The notes under the pieces: model-generated
Seen by the model: the letters and a program-made list of their open reading frames with translations, nothing else
The model's database searches: none
Told to the model about the DNA's origin: nothing
NCBI RefSeq assembly: GCF_001428565.1
Contig: NZ_LMIA01000002.1
Location: 51,513-115,512, forward strand
Source of the DNA: Nocardioides sp. Root190
GTDB taxonomy: Bacteria > Actinomycetota > Actinomycetes > Propionibacteriales > Nocardioidaceae
Direction of reading: 5' to 3'
DNA: 64,000 nucleotides
Shown here: positions 55,747 through 63,742 of the stretch, one piece after another
Numbering within the stretch: position 1 is the first letter of the stretch
Layout: each line of letters begins with the position of its first letter
Program-made: the position numbers and the translations under genes

Positions 55747-57124
55747 GACCGCGAGCGGCGGACGCCGCGCCTCGACCGGCCGGGAGCGCCGTGTCGACGT
55801 GCTCGTCGGCCTGGCGATCCTGCTGCCCGCCCTCGTGGCCGTCAGCGTCGGTCTGATCGGCTCCGAGGACGACCCGTTCGGTGGACCCCGGCTGCCGACC
55901 ACGGCGGCCCTCACCTCGGCCACGGTCGTGTGCCCCAGTGGCGTGACGAGCGGCGGGAGCGTCCGGGTGACCCGCGTTCCCGAGGTCCCCGGCGGTGAGC
56001 TGAGCGTCGGCGACGACACGATCACCGTCGAGGCAGGCGCCAGCGTCGCCGTACCCGCACCGGACGGTCCGGTCGTCCTCGACGGCCAGGGCCGGGCCGC
56101 CCCCGGCATCGCCGCGGGCCGCGACGAGCCGCTCGCCGTTCCCGAGTGCCGGGCGCCGTCGTACGACGAGTGGCTGGTCGGTGTCGGCGCGTCCGCCCGT
56201 TACGCCACGACGATCGAGCTGGTGAACCCCGACGACAGCGACGCGGTCGTCGACCTGGCGCTGCAGGGTGAGGACGGACCGATCGAGGAGCCCGCCCTGC
56301 GCGGCCTCGAGGTGCCCGCGAACAGCACACGGCAGGTCGACCTGGCCGCCGTCGCGCCGCGTACCGAGACCACGGCCGCGCACCTCACCGTCGTCCGCGG
56401 CCGGGTGACGGCGACGGCGCGCAACACCTCGGACCCGCTCGGTCGGGGACGCGTCACCACGGACTTCCTCCCGGCCGACACCGAGGCCGCCACCGACAGC
56501 CTGATCCTCGGCGTGCCGGCGGCACCCACCCAGCTGATGCTCCACCTCGCCAACCCCGGGGACGACGAGGTCCGGGTGACCACGCGCCTCGTGTCAGGCG
56601 AGGCCGTCTTCACGCCGACCGGTGCGGAGGAGGTCGACGTCGCGCCGCACTCGATGGTCTCCGTCGATCTCACCGAGGTCCTGTCCGGCGACGTCGCGAA
56701 GGGCGTGGTCGGGATCCAGGTCGACTCCACGGGGCCCGTGGTGTCGTCCGCGATGGGCCTGGTCCGTGGCGACCTCGTCCTGCTCGCTCCGGCGCCCGAG
56801 CTGAGTGACCCGGCCGCGACGGTGCTGCCGCGGGGCGCGAAGACCCTCCTGCTCGGCGGAGCCACCCGCACCGGCGTCGTCCACGTCGTGTCGTACGACG
56901 CCCGCGGCACCGTCCTCGCCGACGAGCGGGTCGAGACCGGCGCCGGTCGGGCCGACAGCCTCGCGCTGCCGCCGGGCGCGGTCTCGGTCACGGTCGAGGC
57001 CCGCAACACCCGGATCCACGCCGTGGTCAGCATCGCGACCGGCGGCAGGACCCCGGGCCTCGCGACCGTCCGGGTCCGTCCGGCCGAGCTGCGCGCGCAG
57101 ATCCCCGTCGTCGTGCCGGAGTAG
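55739..57124 (+). CDS. DUF5719 family membrane-anchored protein
   Basis: A 461-residue protein with one N-terminal transmembrane helix (about residues 20-41) and a long extracellular, beta-rich part with repeated strand patterns (LILGVPAAPTQLMLHLANPGDD, ATVLPRGAKTLLLGGATRTG). It corresponds to the DUF5719 proteins that follow the large glycosyltransferase in actinobacteria. Translational coupling to that gene suggests a complex at the membrane surface. Confidence 0.85.
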   Translation: MSETASGGRRASTGRERRVDVLVGLAILLPALVAVSVGLIGSEDDPFGGPRLPTTAALTSATVVCPSGVTSGGSVRVTRVPEVPGGELSVGDDTITVEAGASVAVPAPDGPVVLDGQGRAAPGIAAGRDEPLAVPECRAPSYDEWLVGVGASARYATTIELVNPDDSDAVVDLALQGEDGPIEEPALRGLEVPANSTRQVDLAAVAPRTETTAAHLTVVRGRVTATARNTSDPLGRGRVTTDFLPADTEAATDSLILGVPAAPTQLMLHLANPGDDEVRVTTRLVSGEAVFTPTGAEEVDVAPHSMVSVDLTEVLSGDVAKGVVGIQVDSTGPVVSSAMGLVRGDLVLLAPAPELSDPAATVLPRGAKTLLLGGATRTGVVHVVSYDARGTVLADERVETGAGRADSLALPPGAVSVTVEARNTRIHAVVSIATGGRTPGLATVRVRPAELRAQIPVVVPE

Positions 57125-57142
57125 GACCCCTGAGGGCGTGGG

Positions 57143-57631
57143 TCAGTCGTCGTCGGCCGAGTAGCGCGGGTCGACCTCGCCCGGGTCGACGCCGAGCAGC
57201 TCGGCGACCTGCTCGACCACGACGGTCAGGATGATCGCCTCGAGGTCGGCGCGGTCGGTGGCCCGGTGCTCGAGCGGGCGGCGGAAGACGACCAGCCGCG
57301 ACGGGGTCGCGCCGCTGCCGCGCACGAGGGACGACAGGGGGACCCGCCCCGAGTCCCAGTCGTCGGGCAGCTGCGGGGTGTCCTCCACGGCGTACTCGAC
57401 CAGGCCGAGGTGCTCGGACCACCGGGCATCGATCTCGGTGACCACGTCGAGCATGATCCGGTCGAACACCTCGCGGCGGCTGCGCGGTCGGGGCGGGGTG
57501 TGCTCGCGCGAGGGCCAGGTCAGCGGCAGCACGGCCGGTCCGCGCATCCCACGCCCGCGACGGTCACGTCGCGGGGGCCCGGTTCGCCCGGCCAGCCCAG
57601 TCGGCTCGGCGTCCCCCTGATCCTCGGTCAC
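57143..57631 (-). CDS. Zincin-like metallopeptidase-family protein lacking HExxH
   Basis: A 162-residue protein with the actinobacterial pattern RRDRRGRGMRGPAVLPL, then REVFDRIMLDVVTEID, VPLSSLVRG and RLVVFRRPLEHRA. It belongs to the PF06262-type minimal zincin family. Where other members have an HExxH helix, this one reads VVVEQVAELLGVDPGEVDP, so the zinc-binding histidines are absent and peptidase activity is unlikely. GTG at 57631 was preferred over ATG at 57547 because it includes the conserved RRDRRGRG segment and has TAGGCT 8 nt upstream. Confidence 0.8.
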   Translation of the reverse strand: MTEDQGDAEPTGLAGRTGPPRRDRRGRGMRGPAVLPLTWPSREHTPPRPRSRREVFDRIMLDVVTEIDARWSEHLGLVEYAVEDTPQLPDDWDSGRVPLSSLVRGSGATPSRLVVFRRPLEHRATDRADLEAIILTVVVEQVAELLGVDPGEVDPRYSADDD

Positions 57632-57639
57632 GATCAGCG

Positions 57640-57645
57640 AGCCTA
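57640..57645 (-). promoter_or_regulatory. Predicted leaderless promoter -10 (TAGGCT)
   Basis: TAGGCT on the minus strand, 8 nt before GTG at 57631. Confidence 0.4.
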
Positions 57646-57669
57646 TCCAGCGCGGGGGCGCCGGACGGG

Positions 57670-57675
57670 TACCGT
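57670..57675 (+). promoter_or_regulatory. Predicted leaderless promoter -10 (TACCGT)
   Basis: TACCGT, 7 nt before GTG at 57683, divergent from the minus-strand -10 at 57640-57645. Confidence 0.5.
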
Positions 57676-57682
57676 CTGCCGC

Positions 57683-58060
57683 GTGAGCGCGATTCCGGCA
57701 GCGCAGGGGCTGCGAACCTGCTCGCGCACTGCGTGTGCGCGTCGAGCAGTGGCGACCCTGACCTACGTGTACGCCGACTCGACGGCCGTCCTCGGCCCGC
57801 TGGCGACCTTCGCCGAGCCGCACGCCTACGACCTGTGCGACCAGCACAGCGAGCGTCTCTCGGCCCCGCGTGGGTGGGAGGTGCTCCGGCTCGCCCTGGG
57901 CACCCAGCAGTCCGGCCCGAGCGGTGACGACCTGCTCGCCCTCGCCGACGCGGTCCGGGAAGCAGCACGCCCCGTGCGCCCGCCGGTCGAGCAGCCGCGC
58001 GAGACCGGCCGCGAGACGGCCCGCAAGGGTCATCTGCGCATGCTCACCTCTGACGACTGA
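57683..58060 (+). CDS. DUF3499 family protein
   Basis: A 125-residue protein with the conserved N-terminal block RTCSRTACARRAVATLTYVYADSTAVLGPLA and YDLCDQHSERLSAPRGWEVLRL. The Cys pairs and the CDQH motif look like a small zinc-binding site. DUF3499 proteins are confined to actinobacteria and often sit beside the metallopeptidase-family gene and phosphomannomutase, exactly as here. Function unknown; the C-terminal third is Pro/Arg-rich and probably disordered. Confidence 0.87.
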   Translation: MSAIPAAQGLRTCSRTACARRAVATLTYVYADSTAVLGPLATFAEPHAYDLCDQHSERLSAPRGWEVLRLALGTQQSGPSGDDLLALADAVREAARPVRPPVEQPRETGRETARKGHLRMLTSDD

Positions 58061-58089
58061 CCGGCAGCGACCGGTGGACGGGCGTCCAC

Positions 58090-58095
58090 TAGTGT
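58090..58095 (+). promoter_or_regulatory. Predicted leaderless promoter -10 (TAGTGT)
   Basis: TAGTGT, 7 nt before the manB ATG at 58103. Confidence 0.5.
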
Positions 58096-58102
58096 CAGGC
58101 CC

Positions 58103-59497
58103 ATGGCCAGCGCCACGACCTCCCCGGACAACCTGAGCAAGGTCTTCAAGGCCTACGACGTGCGTGGCATCGTCGGTGAGCAACTCGACGAGGACCTCGC
58201 CCGCGCGGCGGGTGCGGCCTACGTCGAGGTCCTCGGCGTCGACGCGATCGTCGTCGGCTACGACATGCGGCCGAGCTCGCCGGCCCTGGCCGGTGCCTTC
58301 GCGGACGGTGCGACCAATGCGGGCGCTGACGTCACGATGATCGGGCTCGCCTCGACCGACCAGCTGTACTTCGCCTCGGGCCACCTCGAGCTGCCGGGCG
58401 CGATGTTCACCGCCAGCCACAATCCGGCTGCCTACAACGGCATCAAGATGTGTCGTGCGTTCGCCCAGCCGGTCGGCGTGGAGAGCGGCCTGGCCGAGAT
58501 CCGCGACCGGATCGCCGCTTCGGAGACCTCCGCCGCCGGCAACGGTGCGACGAACGGGCGGACCGGTTCGATCGGTTCCCATGACGTGCTGCAGGCGTAC
58601 GCCGCCCACCTGCTGGCCCTCGCTCCGGTGACCGGCCGCACGCTCAAGGTCGTCGTCGACGCCGGCAACGGCATGGCGGGGCACACGGCTCCCGCCGTCT
58701 TCGACCGGCTGGCGGGACAGGTCGAGATGGTGCCGATGTACTTCGAGCTGGACGGCACCTTCCCCAACCACGAGGCCAACCCGATCGAGCCCGCCAACCT
58801 GGTCGACCTCCAGAAGCGGGTCATCGCCGAGCGCGCCGACATCGGTCTGGCCTTCGACGGCGACGCCGACCGCTGCTTCCTCGTCGACGAGCGCGGCGAG
58901 CTGGTCTCGCCGTCCACGCTGACGGCGCTGATCGCGGCCCGCGAGCTGGCCAAGGAGCCGGGCTCGACGATCATCCACAACCTGATCACCTCGCGGGCGG
59001 TGCCCGAGATCGTCACCGAGCTCGGTGGCAAGCCCGTGCGGACCCGGGTCGGTCACTCCTACATCAAGGCGACGATGGCCGAGACCGACGCCATCTTCGG
59101 TGGCGAGCACAGTGGTCACTTCTACTTCCGAGACTTCTGGCGTGCCGACTCCGGGATGCTCGCCGCGCTGCACGCGATGGCGGCGCTGGCCGAGGCCGAC
59201 GTGCCGCTCTCCGCGCTGCTGGAGAGCTACGAGCGCTACCCGCTGAGCGGCGAGATCAACAGCACGGTCGAGAACCAGGGCGCCGTGCTGGCGACGCTGG
59301 AGGACACCTACGGCGGCCGCGACGGCGTCTCGATCGACAAGCTCGACGGGCTGAGCATCAGCCATGCCGACTGGGCGTTCAACGTCCGTGCCTCCAACAC
59401 CGAGCCGCTGCTGCGGCTCAACGCCGAAGGAAAGGACGAGCCCACCATGGCCCGAGTCCGCGACGAAGCCCTTGCGATCATCCGGGGTGGCAAGTGA
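58103..59497 (+). CDS. manB: Phosphomannomutase/phosphoglucomutase
   Basis: A 464-residue alpha-D-phosphohexomutase: FKAYDVRGIVGEQLD at the N-terminus, catalytic phosphoserine Ser105 in TASHNPAAYNGIK, metal-binding DGDAD at 252-256 and a sugar-binding GGEHSGHF loop. It interconverts mannose-6- and mannose-1-phosphate, feeding ManC (48290) for GDP-mannose. Coupled by GTGA overlap to the Trm112-like gene. Confidence 0.93.
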   Translation: MASATTSPDNLSKVFKAYDVRGIVGEQLDEDLARAAGAAYVEVLGVDAIVVGYDMRPSSPALAGAFADGATNAGADVTMIGLASTDQLYFASGHLELPGAMFTASHNPAAYNGIKMCRAFAQPVGVESGLAEIRDRIAASETSAAGNGATNGRTGSIGSHDVLQAYAAHLLALAPVTGRTLKVVVDAGNGMAGHTAPAVFDRLAGQVEMVPMYFELDGTFPNHEANPIEPANLVDLQKRVIAERADIGLAFDGDADRCFLVDERGELVSPSTLTALIAARELAKEPGSTIIHNLITSRAVPEIVTELGGKPVRTRVGHSYIKATMAETDAIFGGEHSGHFYFRDFWRADSGMLAALHAMAALAEADVPLSALLESYERYPLSGEINSTVENQGAVLATLEDTYGGRDGVSIDKLDGLSISHADWAFNVRASNTEPLLRLNAEGKDEPTMARVRDEALAIIRGGK

Positions 59498-59679
59498 GCA
59501 CCCCCGAGATCTCGCCCGAGCTGCTGGCGATCATCGTCTGCCCCGCCTGCCACGGCGACCTCATCGTGACGGCGGCCGACGCCGGGACCGAGCTGGTCTG
59601 CGGTGGCTGCGGCCTGGCCTACCCCGTGCGCGACGGCATCCCGGTGCTGCTCGTCGACGAGGCCCGCAAGCCGGTCTGA
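59494..59679 (+). CDS. Trm112/UPF0434-like zinc protein
   Basis: A 61-residue protein with ELLAIIVCPACHGDL and LVCGGCGLAYPVRDGIPVLL, the four-cysteine Trm112/YcaR fold. Trm112-type proteins are small activators of methyltransferases or unassigned folding partners. GTG start overlaps the manB stop. It lies between manB and the SIS-domain gene, a conserved actinobacterial order. Confidence 0.88.
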   Translation: MSTPEISPELLAIIVCPACHGDLIVTAADAGTELVCGGCGLAYPVRDGIPVLLVDEARKPV

Positions 59680-59690
59680 GAGGCCTCGCC

Positions 59691-60716
59691 ATGGTCTGGT
59701 TCGACGAATCCCGCCTGGACGACGAGCGTGCGCTCGCCACGGCCGACCTGCGCCTGCGCAGCCTTGCCGAGGCCGGTGCGCGGGTACGCCGCGAGGTCGG
59801 TGAGTCGGCCGAGGCGATCGCCGAGGCGGTGGGCCGGGTGGGCGAGAGTCGGCCCCGCGCGGTCATCGCGGCAGGTCCGGACTCACGGCTCCTGCGAGCG
59901 GTCCTCGAGCCGTTCTGCCCCGTCCCGTTCGTGGCCTGGCCCGCACCGGCGCTGCCCGGCTGGGCCGGGAGCCTGGACCTCGTCGTGGTCCTCGCCCCCG
60001 AGGGCGGCGACCCCGGCACCGCACTCGCGGTGGCCGAAGCAGCACGTCGGGGCTGCCAGCTGGTCGTGGCGGCACCACCGGACTCGCTCGTCGCGGAGCA
60101 CGCCACCGGTCGGTGGACGACGTTGCTGCCGACCCGGACCGGTGACCAGCTCGCGACCGCGGTCGCGATGTTGTCCTTCCTCGACCAGGTCCAGCTGGGC
60201 CCGACCGCGGACCCGGAGGCCGTCGCTGAGGCGCTCGACGTCGTCGCCATCGCCTCGTCCCCGAACCGCGACATCTCGATCAACCCCGCCAAGATGCTCG
60301 CCATCTCGCTCGCCGACGCCAGCCCGCTGGTGTGGGGCGGCTCCGTGCTCGCGGCCCGCGCGGCCCGCCGGGTCGCCGAGTCGATCCGTCGTACCTCCGG
60401 CCGCACCGCCCTCGCGGGCGACGCCGAGCACCTCCTGCCGGTCGTCGAGGCCGCCCGGCCGCGCAACGTCTTCGCCGACCCGTTCGCGGACGAGTCGGGG
60501 GAGCGGCGTCCGGTGCTCGTGATCCTCGACGACGGGGTCGACGACCCGGTCGTGCGCGACCAGCGGATCCGGCTCGAACAGGCCGCGCTGGGACACGACG
60601 TGCGCATCGAGCACGTCTCCTCCGAGGCGGTCGGCAACGTCAGCCGCTACGCCTCGCTGCTGCTCAACGGCACCTACGCGGCGGAGTACCTCCGCCTGGG
60701 TCTCGTCGACGACTGA
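59691..60716 (+). CDS. SIS-domain protein (phosphoglucose/phosphomannose isomerase-like)
   Basis: A 341-residue protein related to the bifunctional phosphoglucose/phosphomannose isomerases. It has FDESRLDDERALATADLRLRSLAEAGARV and a C-terminal RNVFADPFADE..RIEHVSSEAVGNVSRYASLLLNGTYAAEYLRLGL. The sugar-phosphate-binding Ser/Thr signature of active isomerases is hard to see (the loop reads VVLAPEGGDPGTALAVAEAA), so enzymatic activity is uncertain. Context beside manB suggests mannose/glucose phosphate metabolism. Confidence 0.8.
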   Translation: MVWFDESRLDDERALATADLRLRSLAEAGARVRREVGESAEAIAEAVGRVGESRPRAVIAAGPDSRLLRAVLEPFCPVPFVAWPAPALPGWAGSLDLVVVLAPEGGDPGTALAVAEAARRGCQLVVAAPPDSLVAEHATGRWTTLLPTRTGDQLATAVAMLSFLDQVQLGPTADPEAVAEALDVVAIASSPNRDISINPAKMLAISLADASPLVWGGSVLAARAARRVAESIRRTSGRTALAGDAEHLLPVVEAARPRNVFADPFADESGERRPVLVILDDGVDDPVVRDQRIRLEQAALGHDVRIEHVSSEAVGNVSRYASLLLNGTYAAEYLRLGLVDD

Positions 60717-60784
60717 CAGTCCCTGACGGTCGGTGAGACCTGGGTCACGGGTCTCCTCCGGCCCCGGCCGGGTACCACTCCCCA

Positions 60785-61849
60785 ATGCCGTCCTCGCGTG
60801 ATCCGTGGCTCGACAACGCCAAGATGGGTCTGATCGTCCTCGTGGTGGTCGGCCACACCTGGGCGCTGCTCCCGTTCGACGGCCCGAGCGGTCACCTGTA
60901 CGACTTCGTGTACCTGTGGCACATGCCGGCGTTCGTGTTCCTCTCCGGCTACCTCTCGCGCAGCTTCACCTACGCCCCCGAGCGGATGTGGCAGCTCGTC
61001 ACCACGCTGCTCGTGCCCTACGTCCTCTTCGAGGGCGCGCTGGCCCTGTTCCGGCTGCACGTCGGGGGAGAGCAGCTCGACGACCTGTGGGCCGATCCGC
61101 ACTTCCCGATGTGGTACCTCCTCGCGCTGGTCGTGTGGCGCCTGCTGACCCCCGTCCTGCGCCCGCTGCCGGGTGCGGCGCTGGTCGCCCTCGGCGTGTG
61201 CGTGGCCAGCGGCTTCCTCGGCGGGGAGTGGACCGAGCTGATGGACCTGCCGCGCATCCTCGGCTTCCTGCCCTTCTTCGTGCTCGGGGTGGCCACCACC
61301 CCTGAGCGTCTCGCCTGGGTGCGGGGCCGGTTCCCGGCGGTGCTCGGCGTGGCGTCCTTCGCCCTCCTCGCGCTGCTCGCAGTGCGCCTCGACGACTGGG
61401 CAGGCCGTTCCTACCTCTACTACCGGCCCTTCGAGGGCACGGACGACTCCACCACGACCGCTGTGCTGACGCGGCTGATGGTGGTGGGTGCGGGTCTGCT
61501 CGGCACCTTCGCGTGGCTGGCGCTGGTGCCCCGCCTCGACGGCTGGTTCGCGCGGATGGGTTCGGCGACGATGGTCGTCTACCTGTTCCACGGGTTTGCG
61601 ATGAAGGGCGCCGAGTACGCCGGTGCGCCGGCCCTCTTCGAGGGCCACCCGTGGTTCGGGGCTCTCGCCGCGACCGGCTTCGGTGCAGCCGTCGCCCTGG
61701 GCCTGGCCTCGCCCCCAGTGCGACGCCTGCTCGGGCACCTGGCCGACCCGTTCAGCACGGCTCAGCGCCGGGTCCGCGAAGCGGTGGATCTCGCGGTCGT
61801 CGTACGCGAACAGGAGGAGGCGGACGAGCCGGCTCCCAGCGGCCGGTAG
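60785..61849 (+). CDS. Acyltransferase 3 family membrane protein
   Basis: A 354-residue integral membrane protein with about ten helices, beginning RDPWLDNAKMGLIVLVVVGHTWALL, where the conserved His of acyltransferase-3 enzymes sits in VVGHTW. FLSGYLSRSF and a late YLFHGFAMKG agree. The family O-acylates extracytoplasmic sugars; target unknown. TACCAC 6 nt before the ATG may be a weak leaderless -10. Confidence 0.85.
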   Translation: MPSSRDPWLDNAKMGLIVLVVVGHTWALLPFDGPSGHLYDFVYLWHMPAFVFLSGYLSRSFTYAPERMWQLVTTLLVPYVLFEGALALFRLHVGGEQLDDLWADPHFPMWYLLALVVWRLLTPVLRPLPGAALVALGVCVASGFLGGEWTELMDLPRILGFLPFFVLGVATTPERLAWVRGRFPAVLGVASFALLALLAVRLDDWAGRSYLYYRPFEGTDDSTTTAVLTRLMVVGAGLLGTFAWLALVPRLDGWFARMGSATMVVYLFHGFAMKGAEYAGAPALFEGHPWFGALAATGFGAAVALGLASPPVRRLLGHLADPFSTAQRRVREAVDLAVVVREQEEADEPAPSGR

Positions 61850-61852
61850 CCT
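61847..61852 (+). promoter_or_regulatory. Predicted leaderless promoter -10 (TAGCCT)
   Basis: TAGCCT overlaps the stop codon of the acyltransferase gene (TAG 61847-61849) and lies 7 nt before the ATG of the 8-codon ORF at 61860. Confidence 0.45.
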
Positions 61853-61859
61853 TCGCCCC

Positions 61860-61886
61860 ATGCCCCTCACCGGAGCCCGTCCATGA
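61860..61886 (+). CDS. Putative 8-residue leaderless upstream ORF
   Basis: ATG at 61860 encodes MPLTGARP and stops at TGA 61884-61886, which overlaps the ATG of the DUF808 gene (ATGA). The -10-like TAGCCT sits 7 nt upstream and no ribosome-binding site precedes either start. Ribosomes loading at the 5' end could translate this peptide and re-initiate at 61883. Too short for family assignment. Confidence 0.4.
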   Translation: MPLTGARP

Positions 61887-62896
61887 GCGCCGGCCTGTTC
61901 GGCCTGCTCGACGACGTCGCCGCCATCGCCAAGCTCGCCGCCGCCTCCATCGACGACGTCGGCGCTGCCGCCGGCCGCGCCACTGCCAAGGCTGCCGGCG
62001 TGGTGGTCGACGACACCGCCGTGACGCCGCAGTACGTCCAGGGCCTGGCCGCGGAGCGCGAGCTCCCGATCATCAAGCAGATCGCGATCGGCTCGATCCG
62101 CAACAAGCTGCTGCTGATCCTGCCGGCCGCCCTGCTGCTCAGCGAGTTCCTCCCGGACCTCCTGCCGGTCATCCTGATGGCCGGTGGCACGTTCCTCGCC
62201 TACGAGGGCGCGCACAAGGTCTGGCACCTGTTCACGCACCACGACGACCACGCCACTCCGGCGACCGAGGTCGGTCCGGAGGCGGAGAAGGCGATGGTCG
62301 CGGGCGCCGTGCGCACCGACCTGATCCTGTCGGCGGAGATCATGGTGATCGCCCTGGACGAGGTCGCGGACGAGAGCTTCTGGGCTCGCCTGGCGATCCT
62401 CGTCGTGGTCGCCTTCGTCATCACCGTGGTCGTGTACGGCGTGGTGGCGTTGATCGTGAAGATGGACGACGCCGGCCTGAGCCTCTCCCAGCGCTCCTCG
62501 GCGTTCGCGCAGAAGGTCGGCCACAGCATGGTCGCCGCGATGCCGAAGCTGCTGTCCTTCATCTCCATCGTCGGCACCGTCGCGATGCTCTGGGTCGGCG
62601 GGCACATCCTGCTCGTCAACATCCACGACGTCGGCTGGTGGCACGCCCCCTACGAGTGGGTCCACGACGTCGAGCACGACATCGAGCACGCCGTGAGTGG
62701 TTTCCTCGGCAGCACGCTGGCCTGGCTCGCCAACACCGGCATCTCCGCGGTGATCGGCCTGGTCGTCGGAGCTGTCGTGGTCGCGATCATCCAGGTGCTC
62801 CCGTCCAAGGGCGCCAAGGACCCGGTGGAGCACCACGCCGCCGGTGGGGCCGACGGGGCCGCCGGGACTGCGGTGAAGGACGACTCAGCGCCCTGA
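61883..62896 (+). CDS. DUF808 (YedI-like) membrane protein
   Basis: A 337-residue protein with SAGLFGLLDDVAAIAKLAAASIDDV at the N-terminus and the conserved ILMAGGTFLAYEGAHKVWHLF, followed by about six transmembrane helices and an acidic tail. DUF808 proteins are inner-membrane proteins of unknown role. Start ATG overlaps the stop of a possible 8-codon upstream ORF. Confidence 0.88.
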   Translation: MSAGLFGLLDDVAAIAKLAAASIDDVGAAAGRATAKAAGVVVDDTAVTPQYVQGLAAERELPIIKQIAIGSIRNKLLLILPAALLLSEFLPDLLPVILMAGGTFLAYEGAHKVWHLFTHHDDHATPATEVGPEAEKAMVAGAVRTDLILSAEIMVIALDEVADESFWARLAILVVVAFVITVVVYGVVALIVKMDDAGLSLSQRSSAFAQKVGHSMVAAMPKLLSFISIVGTVAMLWVGGHILLVNIHDVGWWHAPYEWVHDVEHDIEHAVSGFLGSTLAWLANTGISAVIGLVVGAVVVAIIQVLPSKGAKDPVEHHAAGGADGAAGTAVKDDSAP

Positions 62897-62900
62897 CGGC

Positions 62901-63260
62901 TCAGCGCCGTGCGCGCCGTAGCGTCCACGCGCCGGCCGCCGCGAAGGGAACCGGCAGGAGGGTCGCCACGAGTCCGCCGCCCCGGCCGACGGACCGGATC
63001 GAGGCGGCGCCCACCAGCACGTCGAGGCTGTCGCTCGCGAGGCCCGCGCCTCCCCAGTGCGACGCGGACCGCTCCGGCGCAAGGACTGCGCCAGCGCCGA
63101 GGACGCTGTCGCGGACGCCGATCGTGCGCATCAGGAGCTGGAACGACGGGTCGTCACTGCGTCCGATGATGCGCGGGGCCGCCAGAAGGGCGACCCCGAC
63201 GGCGAAGCGGACGGCGCCGAGGGCGCGGACGCCGCGGGTGGAGACCGGGGCTGAGGACAT
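62901..63260 (-). CDS. Small membrane protein (DUF4267-like)
   Basis: A 119-residue hydrophobic protein with FAVGVALLAAPRIIG and LLMRTIGVRDSVLGAGAVLA, resembling DUF4267-type proteins with three to four transmembrane segments. Convergent with the DUF808 gene with a 4-bp gap. No known function. Confidence 0.6.
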   Translation of the reverse strand: MSSAPVSTRGVRALGAVRFAVGVALLAAPRIIGRSDDPSFQLLMRTIGVRDSVLGAGAVLAPERSASHWGGAGLASDSLDVLVGAASIRSVGRGGGLVATLLPVPFAAAGAWTLRRARR

Positions 63261-63280
63261 GCTCGAAGACTAGGACCGAC

Positions 63281-63682
63281 TCAGCCGCCGACGCAGTCGT
63301 TCGAGCCGGAGTGGCAGGGAACGTAGGAGGGGTTCTCGGCCGGCGGCTCGGGCTCGGTCAGCTCCCGGAAGTCGATCTGCGGCACCGCGAACAGCAAGGC
63401 CACCGCCGCGGCCAGCGCCGTCACCGCGAGGTGCCACACGAACGCCAGCGTCGCCCGCCGTCGCGCCGCGAGAGCCAGGCTCGCCAGCACCGCAACACCC
63501 AGCGCCCCGGCGAGCAGTCGGTAGGTGAGGATCTCCTGGTCGCTCGGTCCCGAGCAGTGCGCGCCGAGGCAGAAGTAGACCCCGAACCCGTGCCACGCGA
63601 CGGCGAAGGTCAGCAGGATCGCGGCGATGGAGGCGCTGGCCTCGGCGGCGCCAGCAGGACGTCGTACGAGGGCGGAGGGCAT
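63281..63682 (-). CDS. Hypothetical four-helix membrane protein
   Basis: A 133-residue protein with four predicted transmembrane helices and an extracellular C-terminal tail containing FRELTEPEPPAENPSYVPC. Cys residues in the first loop (CLGAHCSG) and in the tail (CHSGSNDC) could be paired outside the membrane. No family recognised. It is followed after 20 bp by the DUF4267-like gene on the same strand. Confidence 0.6.
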   Translation of the reverse strand: MPSALVRRPAGAAEASASIAAILLTFAVAWHGFGVYFCLGAHCSGPSDQEILTYRLLAGALGVAVLASLALAARRRATLAFVWHLAVTALAAAVALLFAVPQIDFRELTEPEPPAENPSYVPCHSGSNDCVGG

Positions 63683-63742
63683 GGACGAATGCTCGGCGAC
63701 ACCGCGCCGTCCGTCATGAGCACGGGCGCTCAGCCGTCGTGA

